The notes under the pieces: generated by a model | The model's input: only the letters and a program-made list of their open reading frames with translations | Told to the model about the DNA's origin: nothing | Databases searched by the model: none | Position numbers and translations under genes: made by a program | Assembly: GCF_006386545.1 (NCBI RefSeq) | Contig: NZ_SWAR01000012.1 | Location: 62,001-126,000 of the forward strand | Reading direction: 5' to 3' | Origin: Methylibium rhizosphaerae | GTDB taxonomy: Bacteria; Pseudomonadota; Gammaproteobacteria; Burkholderiales; Burkholderiaceae_C | Length of the DNA stretch: 64,000 nt | Shown here: positions 13,056 through 22,942 of the stretch, in pieces | How the letters are laid out: each line of letters opens with the position of its first letter | How positions within the stretch are numbered: the first letter of the stretch is position 1

Positions 13056-14219
13056 CTACGCCACGTGCCTCAACCCCTGCACGATGTCGATGCGGCTCAT
13101 CTTCCACGCAGGCCAGGCTGCAGCCACCACGCCCACGACCAGGCAGGCCCCAAGCTGCAGCGCCTGCGTCAGGGCGCTCACCTCGAACACCGGGAACAGC
13201 GTGCCCACCGCGTTCTTGAACGCGGCCGCCACCGGTAGCGTGACCAGCAGCCCCAGCCCGCCGCCGAGCAGCGCGATCAGCAGGCTTTCGCCGAACAGCA
13301 GCTTCACCACGAAGCCCGGTGAAAAGCCCAGGGCCTTGAGCGTCGCGTATTCGGCCAGCCGCTCGCGGGCCGTCATCGTCATGGTGTTGGCCATCACCGC
13401 CATGATGATCACCACGATGATGAAGCTCACCGCCTGCACCGCCACCAGGATGGCCTCGCTCATCGACACGAAGCTCAACTGGAACGCGCTCTCGGTTTCG
13501 GTCAGGGTTTCGGCCAGCGAGTTCTTGAAGAGCCCGTCCACGCGCAGCGAGACGGCGGCGGCGTTTTCGGGCTGGTCGATGCCCAGCACGTACACGCCCA
13601 CGAAGTCGACGTTGCGCGCCGTCTTCACACGGGCACGGAAGGTCTCGGTGAGGTACTTCCAGTGGAACAGCATCTGCTGCTCGTCGGTCTTGGCCTCGGC
13701 GCCGTCGTAGATGGCGCGCAGCGTGAAGTTCCAGGTGCCGGGGTAGATGGTGCCCTTGAGCGGGATGGTGTCGCCGACCTTCCAGCCGAACTTGTCGGCC
13801 AGCTTGCGGCCCACCATCGCGCCCTGGCGGTCGCGCAGGAAGGCCTGCCGCTCGCCGTCGCTGATGCGGTACTCCGGGTAGAGCGCGAGGTAGGTCGGCG
13901 CATCCACCGCGAACTGCGCGAAGAAGTTGCGCGGCTCGATGTAGATGCCGCCGAACCAGTTGGCCCACGACACGCTGCTCACGCCGTCGACCGCGCGGAT
14001 TCGCTCGGCATAGTGCAGCGGCAGCGGAAAGGTGAGCGAGATGGCGCTGCGGGTGACCAGCCGGGTGCTGGAGCTGGCCTCCACGCCGGCGTACCAGGCG
14101 TCGACGATGGTGCGCAGCAGGCCGAAGGCGCAGATCGCCACCACCAGGCCCACCATCGTGAGCAGGGTGCGCAGCTTGTGGCGGAAGGCGTTCTTCAGCA
14201 GCAGCTTGAAGAGGAACAT
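13056..14219 (-). CDS. ABC transporter permease, FtsX/MacB-like (first permease)
   Basis: The product is 387 aa and starts [22 protein letters not shown], the usual FtsX-family entry with a positively charged elbow before the first helix. A periplasmic domain follows (about 45-265), then three membrane helices with [32 protein letters not shown]. It is similar in layout to the next gene but clearly diverged, so this is an old duplication. It is encoded between the ATPase and the second permease and would form the membrane channel with them. Confidence 0.87.
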   Translation of the reverse strand: MFLFKLLLKNAFRHKLRTLLTMVGLVVAICAFGLLRTIVDAWYAGVEASSSTRLVTRSAISLTFPLPLHYAERIRAVDGVSSVSWANWFGGIYIEPRNFFAQFAVDAPTYLALYPEYRISDGERQAFLRDRQGAMVGRKLADKFGWKVGDTIPLKGTIYPGTWNFTLRAIYDGAEAKTDEQQMLFHWKYLTETFRARVKTARNVDFVGVYVLGIDQPENAAAVSLRVDGLFKNSLAETLTETESAFQLSFVSMSEAILVAVQAVSFIIVVIIMAVMANTMTMTARERLAEYATLKALGFSPGFVVKLLFGESLLIALLGGGLGLLVTLPVAAAFKNAVGTLFPVFEVSALTQALQLGACLVVGVVAAAWPAWKMSRIDIVQGLRHVA

Positions 14220-14243
14220 CGCCGCTCCGGTTTTCCGTTCGCG

Positions 14244-14930
14244 TCAGGCCGGGCCGGCCTCGCCGTCGGGCACCAGCACGCCTTTCTCGAGGTGCACCAG
14301 CCGCCGCGCCCGTGCCGCGGCCTTGGGGTCGTGCGTGACCATGACGATGGTCTTGCCCAGCTCGGTGTGCAGCTCGTCCATCAGGCGCAGCACCTCCTCG
14401 CCGGTCACCCGGTCGAGGTCGCCTGTGGGCTCGTCGGCGACGATGAGCATGGGGTCGGTGACGAGTGCGCGTGCAATCGCCACGCGCTGCTGCTGCCCGC
14501 CCGAGAGTTCGTTCGGGTAGTGGTCCATGCGGTCGGCCAGGCCCACCGCGTCGAGCGTGGCTTCCACGTGTTCGCGGCGCTTGCGGGCCGACAGGCCGGT
14601 GAGCAGCAGCGGCAGCTCCACGTTCTCGAAGGCGGTGAGCACCGGCATCAGGTTGTAGAACTGGAAGATGAAGCCCACGTTCGCCGCACGCCAGTCGGCC
14701 AGCTCGCCTTCGCTCAAGGTGGCGATGTCCACGCCGCCGATCTCGATGGTGCCGCTGGTGGGCTTGTCGATGCCGGCGATCAGGTTGAGCAGCGTGCTCT
14801 TGCCCGAGCCGCTGGGGCCCATCAGGGCGATGAACTCGCCGCGCTGCACGTCGAGGTCGACGTCGAGCAGCACCGGGATCTGCTGTCCGCCGCGCTGGTA
14901 GGCCTTGCGCAGCGACCGGATGCGGATCAT
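14244..14930 (-). CDS. ABC transporter ATP-binding protein (MacB/LolD type)
   Basis: The product is 228 aa. Walker A is [10 protein letters not shown]-loop region [21 protein letters not shown], signature [15 protein letters not shown], Walker [13 protein letters not shown] and H-loop MVTHD. The FQ-[FYH]NLMP segment and EPTGDLD are typical of MacB/LolD/FtsE exporters. I use the ATG at [12 protein letters not shown]; an in-frame ATG 33 bases upstream (14963) is possible. It powers the two adjacent permeases. Confidence 0.9.
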   Translation of the reverse strand: MIRIRSLRKAYQRGGQQIPVLLDVDLDVQRGEFIALMGPSGSGKSTLLNLIAGIDKPTSGTIEIGGVDIATLSEGELADWRAANVGFIFQFYNLMPVLTAFENVELPLLLTGLSARKRREHVEATLDAVGLADRMDHYPNELSGGQQQRVAIARALVTDPMLIVADEPTGDLDRVTGEEVLRLMDELHTELGKTIVMVTHDPKAAARARRLVHLEKGVLVPDGEAGPA

Positions 14931-14976
14931 GACGACCCCCTGCTCGTCGCTTGCGCCTGGCATCGCGCAGGCATGT

Positions 14977-16218
14977 TCACTTTGCAGCCACCGCGACCTT
15001 GGTGCCGGCCTGCAGCTTGTCGGCCGGCTTGAGCACCAGCTGCTCGCCCGACTTGAGCGCGCCCGACACCTCGAGCACGTCGCCCAGCCTGCGGCCCGGC
15101 GTGACCTGCACCGCCTCGAGCACCTCGTCTTCGCCCTGCCTGGCCAGCCGCAGCACCACCTTCGCGCCGCCGCGTTCGGTCACAGCCTCCGGGTTCACCG
15201 CCAGCACCGGGCGCTGGTCGGCATCGGTGGCGGGCTGCGACAGGAAGGTCACCTTCGCGCTCATCTCCGGCAGGATCCGCGTATCGAGCTTCTCGAAGCG
15301 GATCTTGGTCATGACGGTGGCCTTGGCCCGGTCCACCGTGGGCACGATGCCGCCCACCTGGCCGCGAAAGCGCACGTCGGGCAGCGCATCGAGCGTGATC
15401 TCGACCGGCTGGCCGATCCTCGCCTTCGACAGGTTGCTCTCGGACACATCGGCCTCCACCTCCAGCGTGCTCATGTCGGCCATGGTCACCACCGCGCCCT
15501 GCGAGCCGGCCGCGCTGGAGAACGGCGTGATGATGTCGCCCACGTTGGCGTTCTTCACCAGCACCACGCCGTCGAAGGGGGCGCGGATCTCGGTGAAGTT
15601 CTCGTTGACACGCTGCACGTTGACCTGCGCACGCGCCTGCGCGAGCCCGGCCTCGGCCGAGGCCACGGCGGCCCGCGCAGCGTTGGCACGGGTGAGCGCC
15701 GCATCCACGGCCTGGGGCGACACGAAACCCTGTGCCTGCAGGCCCTGGGTGCGCCTGAGTTCGGCGTCGGCGTTGGCCGCTTCCACTTTCGCCTGTGCCA
15801 GCGCCGCTTCGGCCTGGCGCACGCCGGCCTGCGCAGTGGCAATGGCAGCCTGCACGTCGCTGGCGTCGAGCCGCGCGATCACCTCGCCCTTCCTGACCTG
15901 CGAGCCTTCGCGTACGTTCAGCTCCAGCAGCCGGCCGGTGGCCTTGGAGGCGACCGCGGCGCGCCGCTGCGCCACCACATAGCCGGACGCGGTGAGCTGC
16001 GCGTACTGCATCGACGGGTAGCTGGTCAGCACGGTGGTGGTCTGCACCTCGGCCTTGCGCGGCGCGAAGGCGAGGCCGGCGGCCGCCAGCAGCACCAGCG
16101 CTCCGACGATCCACTTCCAGCGCCCGCGGCGCCGGCGTGCCGGCGCGAGGCCGGTGCGATCGATGCGCAGTTGCGACAACTTCGAGGCAGCGGCGGAAGG
16201 CTGGTCTTCGTCGGCCAT
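14977..16218 (-). CDS. Periplasmic adaptor (membrane fusion) protein of the ABC exporter
   Basis: The product is 413 aa. A short cytoplasmic tail with RRRRGRWK leads to one membrane anchor (WIVGALVLLAAAGLAFA). The membrane-fusion layout follows: a lipoyl/barrel-sandwich half (GRLLELNVREGSQVRKGEVIARLD), an alanine-rich alpha-hairpin (about 110-190), the second half (FTEIRAPFDGVVL) and a beta-barrel. It is first in the operon and should link the inner-membrane ABC complex to an outer-membrane duct. No TolC homologue is encoded nearby. Confidence 0.87.
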   Translation of the reverse strand: MADEDQPSAAASKLSQLRIDRTGLAPARRRRGRWKWIVGALVLLAAAGLAFAPRKAEVQTTTVLTSYPSMQYAQLTASGYVVAQRRAAVASKATGRLLELNVREGSQVRKGEVIARLDASDVQAAIATAQAGVRQAEAALAQAKVEAANADAELRRTQGLQAQGFVSPQAVDAALTRANAARAAVASAEAGLAQARAQVNVQRVNENFTEIRAPFDGVVLVKNANVGDIITPFSSAAGSQGAVVTMADMSTLEVEADVSESNLSKARIGQPVEITLDALPDVRFRGQVGGIVPTVDRAKATVMTKIRFEKLDTRILPEMSAKVTFLSQPATDADQRPVLAVNPEAVTERGGAKVVLRLARQGEDEVLEAVQVTPGRRLGDVLEVSGALKSGEQLVLKPADKLQAGTKVAVAAK

Positions 16219-16324
16219 GGCGTTGGGAGCGAGGCGGTGGAGGCGGTGCGATTGTGCACAGGCCCGCCCGCGGTTGCACTTTGTCATCCCTGCATACACC
16301 GCTCTCGAGCAAGCTGGGCTGCCT

Positions 16325-16993
16325 ATGCAGGACAACTTCGCGCAACAGAACAACGACAGTGCCGCACCTCGGCGTCAACGGCTCGCCCTGGGCTGGCTGG
16401 TGGTGGCCGTGCTGGCCTTGCAGGCCTGCGGCGGCGGTGACGACAACGCCAACGCGCCGCCTCCGGCGAGCGGCGGCCCGACGCCGACCCCGGCGCCAGG
16501 CCCGACACCGACCTCGAGCCCGAGCCCGAGCCCGAGCCCCGCACCCCCGGCCGCCCATACCTGCGGCCTGTCGAACTTCCAGTCGCAGATGCTGCAGCTG
16601 GTGAATGCACGGCGTGCTGCCGGGGCCAGCTGCGGCAGCCGCGGCAGCTTCGCCCCGGCCACGGCCCTCACGTGGAACACCCGGCTCACCGATGCGGCCT
16701 ACGGCCATTCACGCGACATGGCCGACAACAACTACTTCTCGCACACCAGCCTCGACGGCCGCACGCTCGGCCAGCGGGTCACGGCTGCGGGCTACAACTG
16801 GTCGGCGCTGGGCGAAAACATCGCCGGCGGCCCGAGCACGGTGCAGCAGGTGGTGGACGGCTGGATGGCGAGCGACGGCCACTGCGCCAACATCATGAGC
16901 GCCAGCTTCACCGAGATCGGCGTGGCCTGCGCGAGCAACGCGTCGAGCCAGTGGGGCCGCTACTGGACCATGGACCTGGCCCGGCCGCGATAG
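16325..16993 (+). CDS. CAP/SCP-domain lipoprotein
   Basis: The product is 222 aa. A lipoprotein signal ends in lipobox LQAC followed by GGG. A Pro/Thr/Ser-rich linker comes next (about 45-78, with repeated PS/PT pairs in a short DNA repeat). The CAP domain then reads QMLQLVNARRAAGA, HSRDMADNNYFSHTSLDGRTLGQR, WSALGENIAGG and GHCANIMSASFTEIGVAC. His and Glu of the CAP cavity are present. Bacterial CAP proteins are exported and mostly uncharacterised. Its 3' end overlaps the convergent chemoreceptor gene by 34 bases. Confidence 0.85.
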   Translation: MQDNFAQQNNDSAAPRRQRLALGWLVVAVLALQACGGGDDNANAPPPASGGPTPTPAPGPTPTSSPSPSPSPAPPAAHTCGLSNFQSQMLQLVNARRAAGASCGSRGSFAPATALTWNTRLTDAAYGHSRDMADNNYFSHTSLDGRTLGQRVTAAGYNWSALGENIAGGPSTVQQVVDGWMASDGHCANIMSASFTEIGVACASNASSQWGRYWTMDLARPR

Positions 16994-18567
16994 CCTGCGC
17001 CGCGCGAGGCGCTGGCAGCCCCCACGTTGAACACGGACACCACCTCGGCCAGACGGCGGGCCTGCTCGCTCATCGCCGCAGCCGCGGCGGCCGACTGCTC
17101 CACCAGCGCGGCATTCTGCTGCGTCATTTCGTCGAGATGGTTCACCGCCTGGTTCACCTGGCCGATGCCGTCGCGCTGTTCGGTGGCTGCCGAGGAGATC
17201 TCGCCCATGAGGTCGTTGACCCGGCGCACGCTGTGCACGATCTCCTGCATCGCCGCGCCGGCCTCCCCGACCTGACGCGAGCCGGTCTCGACCGTTTCGA
17301 CCGAGGCGGTGATGAGCGTCTTGATCTCGCGTGCCGCCTGCGCGCTGCGCTGGGCCAATGCGCGAACCTCGTTGGCCACCACGGCGAAGCCGCGGCCCTG
17401 TTCGCCGGCACGTGCGGCCTCCACGGCGGCGTTGAGCGCCAGGATGTTGGTCTGGAAGGCGATGCTGTCGATGACGCCGATGATGTCGCTGATGCGTTTG
17501 GATGCGTCGGTGATCTGCTGCATGCTGGCCACCGCCTGGCTCACCACGTCGCCGCCGCGCGCCGCGGCGTCGGCCGCGGTGGTCGCCAGCTGATTGGCTT
17601 GGGCGGCCGTGTCGGCCGACTGGCTCACGGTGCCGTTGAGCTGCTCCATGCTGGCCGCGGTCTGCTGCAGGTTCGAGGCCGTCTGCTCGGTGCGTGAAGA
17701 GAGGTCCTGGTTGCCGGAGGCGATCTGCGCCGATGCGGTGGATACCGAATCCACGCCGTTGCGCACGTCGCACACCACGCCGTGCAGCTTGTCCACCATG
17801 GTGCCCAGCGTGCGCTGCAGATCGGCGATCTCGTCGTGCCCGTTCACCTGCAGGCGCTGCGTCAGGTCGCCGGCCGCCACGGCCTGCGCCAGCCGCACCG
17901 CGTCGCCCAGGGGCCGCGTGATCATGCGGGTGATGGCGAATGCCAGCACGGCGCCGGCCAGCATCGAAACGGCGAGCAGGCCGATGATCATCAGCCGGCT
18001 GTTCGCATGGATGCGGTCGCCGGCCTCGGCGGCGGCCTGCGCGCCCCTTTCGTTGAGGTCGGCCAGCTCGCGCAGGGTCTGCTGCGCAGCGGTGTACTTC
18101 GGCACACCTTCCTGCAGCAAGGTGATGCGTGCGGCGTCGTGCTGCCCGCCTTCGGCCTGCGCCAGGAAGGTCTTGCTGGCGCTCAGGTAGTCCTGCCACT
18201 CGGCCTTGAAGCGCTCGTACAGCGCACGCTCATCGGGCGAGCTGATGAGCGGTTCATAGGCCGCCTCGTAGCGTCCGTACTGCGCCAGCGCGTCATTCAT
18301 CAGCGCCACCGCTTCTCGCGCCTTGACGGGGTCGCCCAGCTCGGCTTCGAGCCGGAATTCACGCTGGCGATAGCTCGTGACCGCCTGCGCCATGCTCAGC
18401 GTGTGCTTCACCGACGGCAGCCAGTTGGTCGCCATTTCGGCGGCGGCGTCATTCACACGGCCGAGCTGGAAGATGGAAAACAGACCGCTGGCGACCATCA
18501 GGATCAACACGGCGGCAAACGCAGCGCCCAGCTTGGCGCCCACCGGCATACGGCTCATCAGGCTCAT
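16960..18567 (-). CDS. Methyl-accepting chemotaxis protein
   Basis: The product is 535 aa. A membrane helix at 12-30, a periplasmic four-helix-bundle sensor (about 35-190), a second helix (LMIIGLLAVSMLAGAVLAFAI), HAMP and then the signalling domain. The hairpin tip is intact, with IDSIAFQTNILALNAAVEAAR followed by GRGFAVVANEVRALAQRS. The C-terminus lacks a CheR/CheB-tethering pentapeptide. It reports to CheA/CheW encoded elsewhere; the ligand is unknown. The gene stands alone and converges on the CAP gene. Confidence 0.92.
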   Translation of the reverse strand: MSLMSRMPVGAKLGAAFAAVLILMVASGLFSIFQLGRVNDAAAEMATNWLPSVKHTLSMAQAVTSYRQREFRLEAELGDPVKAREAVALMNDALAQYGRYEAAYEPLISSPDERALYERFKAEWQDYLSASKTFLAQAEGGQHDAARITLLQEGVPKYTAAQQTLRELADLNERGAQAAAEAGDRIHANSRLMIIGLLAVSMLAGAVLAFAITRMITRPLGDAVRLAQAVAAGDLTQRLQVNGHDEIADLQRTLGTMVDKLHGVVCDVRNGVDSVSTASAQIASGNQDLSSRTEQTASNLQQTAASMEQLNGTVSQSADTAAQANQLATTAADAAARGGDVVSQAVASMQQITDASKRISDIIGVIDSIAFQTNILALNAAVEAARAGEQGRGFAVVANEVRALAQRSAQAAREIKTLITASVETVETGSRQVGEAGAAMQEIVHSVRRVNDLMGEISSAATEQRDGIGQVNQAVNHLDEMTQQNAALVEQSAAAAAAMSEQARRLAEVVSVFNVGAASASRGAGYRGRARSMVQ

Positions 18568-18720
18568 GGGAAGGATCTCGCGAATCAGAGGATTTATGGG
18601 TCCGCCCCGCCGTCGCGGCAGGGTGAGAGACAGGCCATATCGGCGGCTCGCGAGGCCGGCTTGATGACTGTTACGTGAGCGCTTGCTCCAGAGAAGGGGC
18701 AGCAGGTGTGAAGGTTCTTG

Positions 18721-19839
18721 TCAGTCGCGGCGGGCGATGAAGCCGCCGCCCAGGCACACGTCGCCGTCGTACAGCACGGCCGACTGCCCCGGCGTCACCG
18801 CCCACTGGGGCTCCTGGAAGGCCAGTTCGAAGGCGCCGTTGGCGCCGGCCTTCAGCACACAGGCCGCGTCGGCCTGGCGGTAGCGGGTCTTGGCCGCCAT
18901 CGCACCCGGCGCGGGCGCTTCGCCGGCCACCCAACTGGCCTCATCGGCAGCGAGTTCCAGGCTCTGCAGCCACGGGTGGTCATGGCCCTGCACCACGTAC
19001 AGCGTGTTGTTCTCGATGTCCTTGCGCGCCACGAACCACGGCTCGTGTTCACCGCCGCCGCGAGGCGCGCCCTTTTCCTTCACGCCGCCGATGCCGATGC
19101 CCTTGCGCTGGCCCAGCGTGTAGAACGACAGCCCCACGTGTTCGCCGATCACGCGGCCGCGGTCGTTGCGGATCGGCCCGGGTTGGTTGGCCAGGTAGCG
19201 GTTGAGGAACTCGCGGAACGGCCGCTCGCCGATGAAGCAGATGCCGGTGGAGTCCTTCTTCTTCGCATTGGGCAGGCCGATCTCGGCCGCGATGCGCCGC
19301 ACCTCGGTCTTGCGCAGCTCGCCCACCGGGAACAGCGTCTTCGACAGCTGTGCCTGGTTGAGCCGGTGCAGGAAGTAGCTCTGGTCCTTGCTCGCATCCA
19401 GCCCCTTGAGCAGCTCGAAGCGGCCGTCGCGCTCGCGCACCCGGGCGTAGTGGCCGGTGGCGATCTTCTCGGCGCCCAGGCGCATCGCATGGTCGAGGAA
19501 CGCCTTGAACTTGATCTCGGCGTTGCACAGCACGTCGGGGTTGGGCGTGCGGCCGGCCTGGTATTCGCGCAGGAACTCGGCGAACACGCGGTCCTTGTAT
19601 TCGGCCGCGAAGTTCACGTGTTCCATCTCGATGCCGAGCACGTCGGCCACCGAAGCGGCGTCGAGGAAGTCCTGGCGCGACGAACAGTATTCGTCGTCAT
19701 CGTCGTCTTCCCAGTTCTTCATGAAGATGCCGACGACGTCGTATCCCTGCTGCTTGAGCAGGTGGGCGCTCACCGCGGAGTCGACGCCGCCGCTCAAGCC
19801 GACCACCACGCGTTCCTTCGTTGATTCCTTCGTTGCCAT
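18721..19839 (-). CDS. mnmA: tRNA-specific 2-thiouridylase MnmA
   Basis: The product is 372 aa. The PP-loop SGGVDS lies at residues 16-21. Catalytic cysteines are Cys105 ([13 protein letters not shown]) and Cys201 (STGICFIG), and the C-terminal barrel has [13 protein letters not shown]. MnmA adenylates and then thiolates U34 of tRNA-Lys, -Glu and -Gln, taking sulfur relayed from IscS. A run of acidic residues (EDDDDDEY at 44-51) follows the usual NW(E). The gene is monocistronic. I start at MATKESTKE; an upstream in-frame ATG would add 26 residues without family support. Confidence 0.95.
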   Translation of the reverse strand: MATKESTKERVVVGLSGGVDSAVSAHLLKQQGYDVVGIFMKNWEDDDDDEYCSSRQDFLDAASVADVLGIEMEHVNFAAEYKDRVFAEFLREYQAGRTPNPDVLCNAEIKFKAFLDHAMRLGAEKIATGHYARVRERDGRFELLKGLDASKDQSYFLHRLNQAQLSKTLFPVGELRKTEVRRIAAEIGLPNAKKKDSTGICFIGERPFREFLNRYLANQPGPIRNDRGRVIGEHVGLSFYTLGQRKGIGIGGVKEKGAPRGGGEHEPWFVARKDIENNTLYVVQGHDHPWLQSLELAADEASWVAGEAPAPGAMAAKTRYRQADAACVLKAGANGAFELAFQEPQWAVTPGQSAVLYDGDVCLGGGFIARRD

Positions 19840-19975
19840 GGGGCGCGATTTTAGGAAGTGCCCGCCCGGGCGGCCCCGCACCGCCTCCATGGCCCCACGG
19901 CGCGGCCGAACGGGCACGGCTTGTGCCGCGGAAGTCGGGTCCTAAACTGTACTGAGCACTTCACCGGAGCCCCCC

Positions 19976-20440
19976 ATGCCCGCTGCACCCAAGCAAGAAG
20001 AAGTGGTCGCCGTGCTCAACCGGCTGCTGGAGGCCGAACTGGCCGGCGTGGTGCGCTACACGCACTATTCCTTCCTGGTGTTCGGCTTCGGCCGCATTCC
20101 CATCGTGGGCTGGCTGCGCGAGCAGGCCAACGAGTCGCTGCTGCATGCGCAGCAGGTCGGGGAATGGATCACCACGCTGGGCGCTTACCCGTCGCTGGCG
20201 ATCGGGCCGCTCCTGGATTCGCACCAGACCGACGTCGGCGCGATGCTGCGAGAGTCGCTCGAAGCCGAAGGCAACGCGCTGCGCCTGTACCGCGACCTGC
20301 TGGCGCTGGTGGAGGGCCACTCGGTCGGGCTGGAGGAATTCGCCCGGCAGATGATCCACGCCGAGGAGATGCACGCGGCCGAGGTGGACAAGATGCTGCG
20401 CAAGCCCGGGCAGCTGGCGGCGTTTGCGCCGCCGCCTTGA
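19976..20440 (+). CDS. Ferritin-like (bacterioferritin/Dps-type) protein
   Basis: The product is 154 aa and all helical. Diiron-type ligands are spaced as in ferritin-like proteins: Glu in LLEAELAGVVRYTHY, an ExxxxH in NESLLHAQQV, Glu in LEAEGNALRLY and HAEEMHAAEV near the end. It is about the length of bacterioferritin, and is often annotated so. I see no clear heme-binding Met, so iron storage or oxidative-stress protection is inferred. It is divergent from mnmA. Confidence 0.75.
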   Translation: MPAAPKQEEVVAVLNRLLEAELAGVVRYTHYSFLVFGFGRIPIVGWLREQANESLLHAQQVGEWITTLGAYPSLAIGPLLDSHQTDVGAMLRESLEAEGNALRLYRDLLALVEGHSVGLEEFARQMIHAEEMHAAEVDKMLRKPGQLAAFAPPP

Positions 20441-20458
20441 TCGGCCGGGCCGCCGACA

Positions 20459-20962
20459 TCAAAGTGCAGGCCGCTTGATCTCCGGGTCGAAGACGGTGGG
20501 ATCGGTGGTCAGCAGTTCCAGCGGGTAGCGCTTGCCCGCCAGGTAGTCCTCGACGCACCGCAGCACCAGCGGGCTGCGGTGGCGCCCGGTCGATGCCCGC
20601 ACCTCGTCGGCGGTCAGCCACAGGGTGCGCACGATGCCGCAGTCGAGCACCCAGCCCGGCGCCGGCTCGCTGACGGCGCCGCAGAACGCCAGGCGCAGGT
20701 AGGTCACGTCCTCACCGGTGGCTTCGCGGCGAAAGCGCGACAGGTACACCCCCACCAGCGCCTGCGGCTGGAACACGCAGCCGGTTTCCTCGAGCGCCTC
20801 GCGCACCACGCCCTGCTCGGGCGACTCGCCCGGGTCCAGGTGGCCGGCCGGGTTGTTGAGCTTCAACCCCTCCGGGGTTTCTTCCTCGACCAGCAGGAAA
20901 CGGCCGTCCTGCTCTATCACGGCCGCGACAGTGACACTGGGTTTCCATCGCTCTTCGGTCAT
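20459..20962 (-). CDS. nudJ: Nudix hydrolase, NudJ-like phosphatase
   Basis: The product is 167 aa from MTEERWKPS. The Nudix box is complete (GHLDPGESPEQGVVREALEETG). The order VTVAAVIEQDGRFLLVEEE, PAGHL and the end AGKRYPLELL match NudJ, which hydrolyses HMP-PP and nucleoside di/triphosphates. The start is chosen among close ATGs (20962 or 20971) because the family begins there; no strong ribosome site is seen. In several proteobacteria nudJ sits beside mnmA; here the ferritin-like gene separates them. Confidence 0.85.
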   Translation of the reverse strand: MTEERWKPSVTVAAVIEQDGRFLLVEEETPEGLKLNNPAGHLDPGESPEQGVVREALEETGCVFQPQALVGVYLSRFRREATGEDVTYLRLAFCGAVSEPAPGWVLDCGIVRTLWLTADEVRASTGRHRSPLVLRCVEDYLAGKRYPLELLTTDPTVFDPEIKRPAL

Positions 20963-21122
20963 GGGGCGCATGGTAGCCACGCCCGGCAGCAGGCGCTCCT
21001 TCGGGGGATTGCATGCACGACGGTCACAACTGCTGAAAGTGCACACCCCCGCCGGAACTGCCGCATTCTTTGTGTAAGCTCCGCGCAAGTCAGCGTGCTG
21101 CCTCAAGAACCAGGAGGGTTTG

Positions 21123-22241
21123 ATGCTCATCGGAGTACCGCTCGAAACAGCGGCGGGTGAAACTCGTGTTGCCGTAACACCGGAAACCGCCAAGAAACTC
21201 AAGGCCCAGGGGCACGTCGTGCGCATTCAGTCGGGCGCCGGCACGGCAGCCGCCGCGCCCGACGAGGCCTACACCGCGGTGGGCGCCGAGATCACCGACG
21301 CTGCCGGCGCCCTGGGTGCGGACCTGGTGCTCAAGGTGCGTTCGCCCGGCGCGGCCGAGCTGGCGCAGATGAAGCCGGGCGCGGCGCTGGTGGGCATGCT
21401 GAACCCGTTCGACCGCGACGGTCTCACCGCGCTCGCCAATGCGAAGCTGACCGCCTTCGCGCTGGAGGCGGCGCCGCGCACCACGCGCGCGCAGAGCATG
21501 GACGTGCTGTCCTCCCAGGCCAACATCGCCGGCTACAAGGCCGTGATGATCGCGGCCGACAAGTACCAGCGCCTGTTCCCGATGCTCATGACCGCCGCCG
21601 GCACGATCAAGGCGGCCCGCATCGTGATCCTGGGCGTGGGCGTGGCCGGCCTGCAGGCCATCGCCACCGCCAAGCGGCTGGGCGCGGTGATCGAGGCGTC
21701 CGACGTGCGGCCTTCGGTGAAGGAGCAGGTCGAGTCGCTGGGCGCCAAGTTCATCGACGTGCCCTACGAGACGGCCGAGGAGAAGGAGGCGGCCGAAGGC
21801 GTGGGCGGCTATGCGCGCCCCATGCCGCAGAGCTGGCTCGACCGCCAGAAGGTCGAGGTGGCCAAGCGCGTGGCGGCGGCCGACATCGTCATCACCACCG
21901 CGCTGATTCCCGGACGTGCCGCGCCGGTGCTGGTGACCGAAGAGATGGTCAGGAGCATGAAGCCGGGATCGGTGATCGTGGACCTGGCCGCCCCGGCCGG
22001 CGGCAACTGCCCGCTCACCGAGGCGGGCAAGACGGTCATCAAGCACGGCGTCACCCTCGTGGGTGAGACCAACCTGCCGGCGCTGGTGGCGGCCGACTCG
22101 AGTTCGCTGTATGCCCGCAACGTGCTGGACTTCCTGAAGCTGGTGCTCGAGAAGGAAGCTGCCGCACTCAAGATCGACCTCGAAGACGACATCGTGAAGG
22201 CCTGTCTGATGTGTCGTGACGGCCAGCTGCTGAGGGCCTAG
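21123..22241 (+). CDS. pntAA: NAD(P) transhydrogenase alpha subunit, soluble part (PntAA)
   Basis: The product is 372 aa. It contains the NAD(H)-binding domain I: MLIGVPLETAAGETRVAV at the start, the RQD-loop region SQANIAGYKAV, and the Rossmann segment RIVILGVGVAGLQAIATAKRLGA. It ends before any membrane helix, so the alpha subunit is split into two genes. The complex uses the proton motive force to drive hydride transfer from NADH to NADP+. AGGAGG at 21112-21117 fixes the ATG. It is first in an operon with panD, pntAB and pntB. Confidence 0.93.
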   Translation: MLIGVPLETAAGETRVAVTPETAKKLKAQGHVVRIQSGAGTAAAAPDEAYTAVGAEITDAAGALGADLVLKVRSPGAAELAQMKPGAALVGMLNPFDRDGLTALANAKLTAFALEAAPRTTRAQSMDVLSSQANIAGYKAVMIAADKYQRLFPMLMTAAGTIKAARIVILGVGVAGLQAIATAKRLGAVIEASDVRPSVKEQVESLGAKFIDVPYETAEEKEAAEGVGGYARPMPQSWLDRQKVEVAKRVAAADIVITTALIPGRAAPVLVTEEMVRSMKPGSVIVDLAAPAGGNCPLTEAGKTVIKHGVTLVGETNLPALVAADSSSLYARNVLDFLKLVLEKEAAALKIDLEDDIVKACLMCRDGQLLRA

Positions 22242-22250
22242 GGCGCCGCC

Positions 22251-22613
22251 ATGAACCGCATCATGCTGCGCGCGAAGCTGCATCGCGCCACCGTCACCGA
22301 AGCCGACCTGCACTACGAAGGCTCCTGCGGGATCGACGAGGACCTGCTCGAGGCCGCCGACATGCACGAGTTCGAGAAGATCGAGCTCTACAACGTCAAC
22401 AACGGCGAGCGGTTCTCGACCTACATCATCAAGGCGCCGCGTGGTTCGGGCGTCATCTCGCTCAATGGCGCGGCGGCACGCAAGGCGCACGTGGGCGACC
22501 TCTTGATCATCTGCACCTACGCACCGATGAGCGACGACGAGGCCCGCAAGTTCAAGCCGCGTGTCGTGCTGCTCGGCGAGAACAACCGCATCAGCGAAAT
22601 CAAGAAGATCTAG
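22251..22613 (+). CDS. panD: Aspartate 1-decarboxylase PanD
   Basis: The product is 120 aa. [25 protein letters not shown] carries the self-cleavage site Gly24-Ser25, which yields the pyruvoyl cofactor. Later marks are [30 protein letters not shown] and YAPM. PanD makes beta-alanine for pantothenate and CoA. It lies 9 bp after pntAA and 8 bp before pntAB, so it is embedded in the transhydrogenase operon. The link may be metabolic, since ketopantoate reductase in the same pathway consumes NADPH. Confidence 0.95.
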   Translation: MNRIMLRAKLHRATVTEADLHYEGSCGIDEDLLEAADMHEFEKIELYNVNNGERFSTYIIKAPRGSGVISLNGAAARKAHVGDLLIICTYAPMSDDEARKFKPRVVLLGENNRISEIKKI

Positions 22614-22621
22614 GAGCCACC

Positions 22622-22942
22622 ATGGACGCGATCAGTCCGACGATCATCAACCTCATCATCTTCGTGCTCGCCATCTACGTGGGCTACCACGTGGTGTGGA
22701 CGGTCACGCCTGCGCTGCACACGCCGCTGATGGCGGTGACCAACGCCATCTCGGCCATCGTGATCGTGGGCGCCATGCTGGCGGCCGCGCTCACCGAAAC
22801 CGGCCTCGGCAAGAGCATGGGCGTGCTCGCGGTGGCGCTGGCGGCGGTCAACATCTTCGGCGGCTTCCTCGTCACGCGCCGCATGCTCGAGATGTTCAAG
22901 AAGAAGGACAAGCCTGCCAAGGCCGCCGAGGGGAGCAAGTGA
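22622..22942 (+). CDS. pntAB: NAD(P) transhydrogenase alpha subunit, membrane part (PntAB)
   Basis: The product is 106 aa with three membrane helices (about 8-28, 37-58, 64-85). GGFLVTRRMLEMFKKKDKP is the usual PntAB end. It corresponds to the C-terminal membrane segment of one-piece PntA and forms part of the proton channel. A GGAGCC precedes the ATG. Its TGA overlaps the ATG of pntB (TGATG), which suggests coupled translation. Confidence 0.93.
   Translation: MDAISPTIINLIIFVLAIYVGYHVVWTVTPALHTPLMAVTNAISAIVIVGAMLAAALTETGLGKSMGVLAVALAAVNIFGGFLVTRRMLEMFKKKDKPAKAAEGSK

Noticed and set aside
14927-16708. A 593-codon minus-strand frame over the adaptor and CAP genes
   Set aside because: It is out of frame with the adaptor gene and antisense to the CAP gene, with no family motif.
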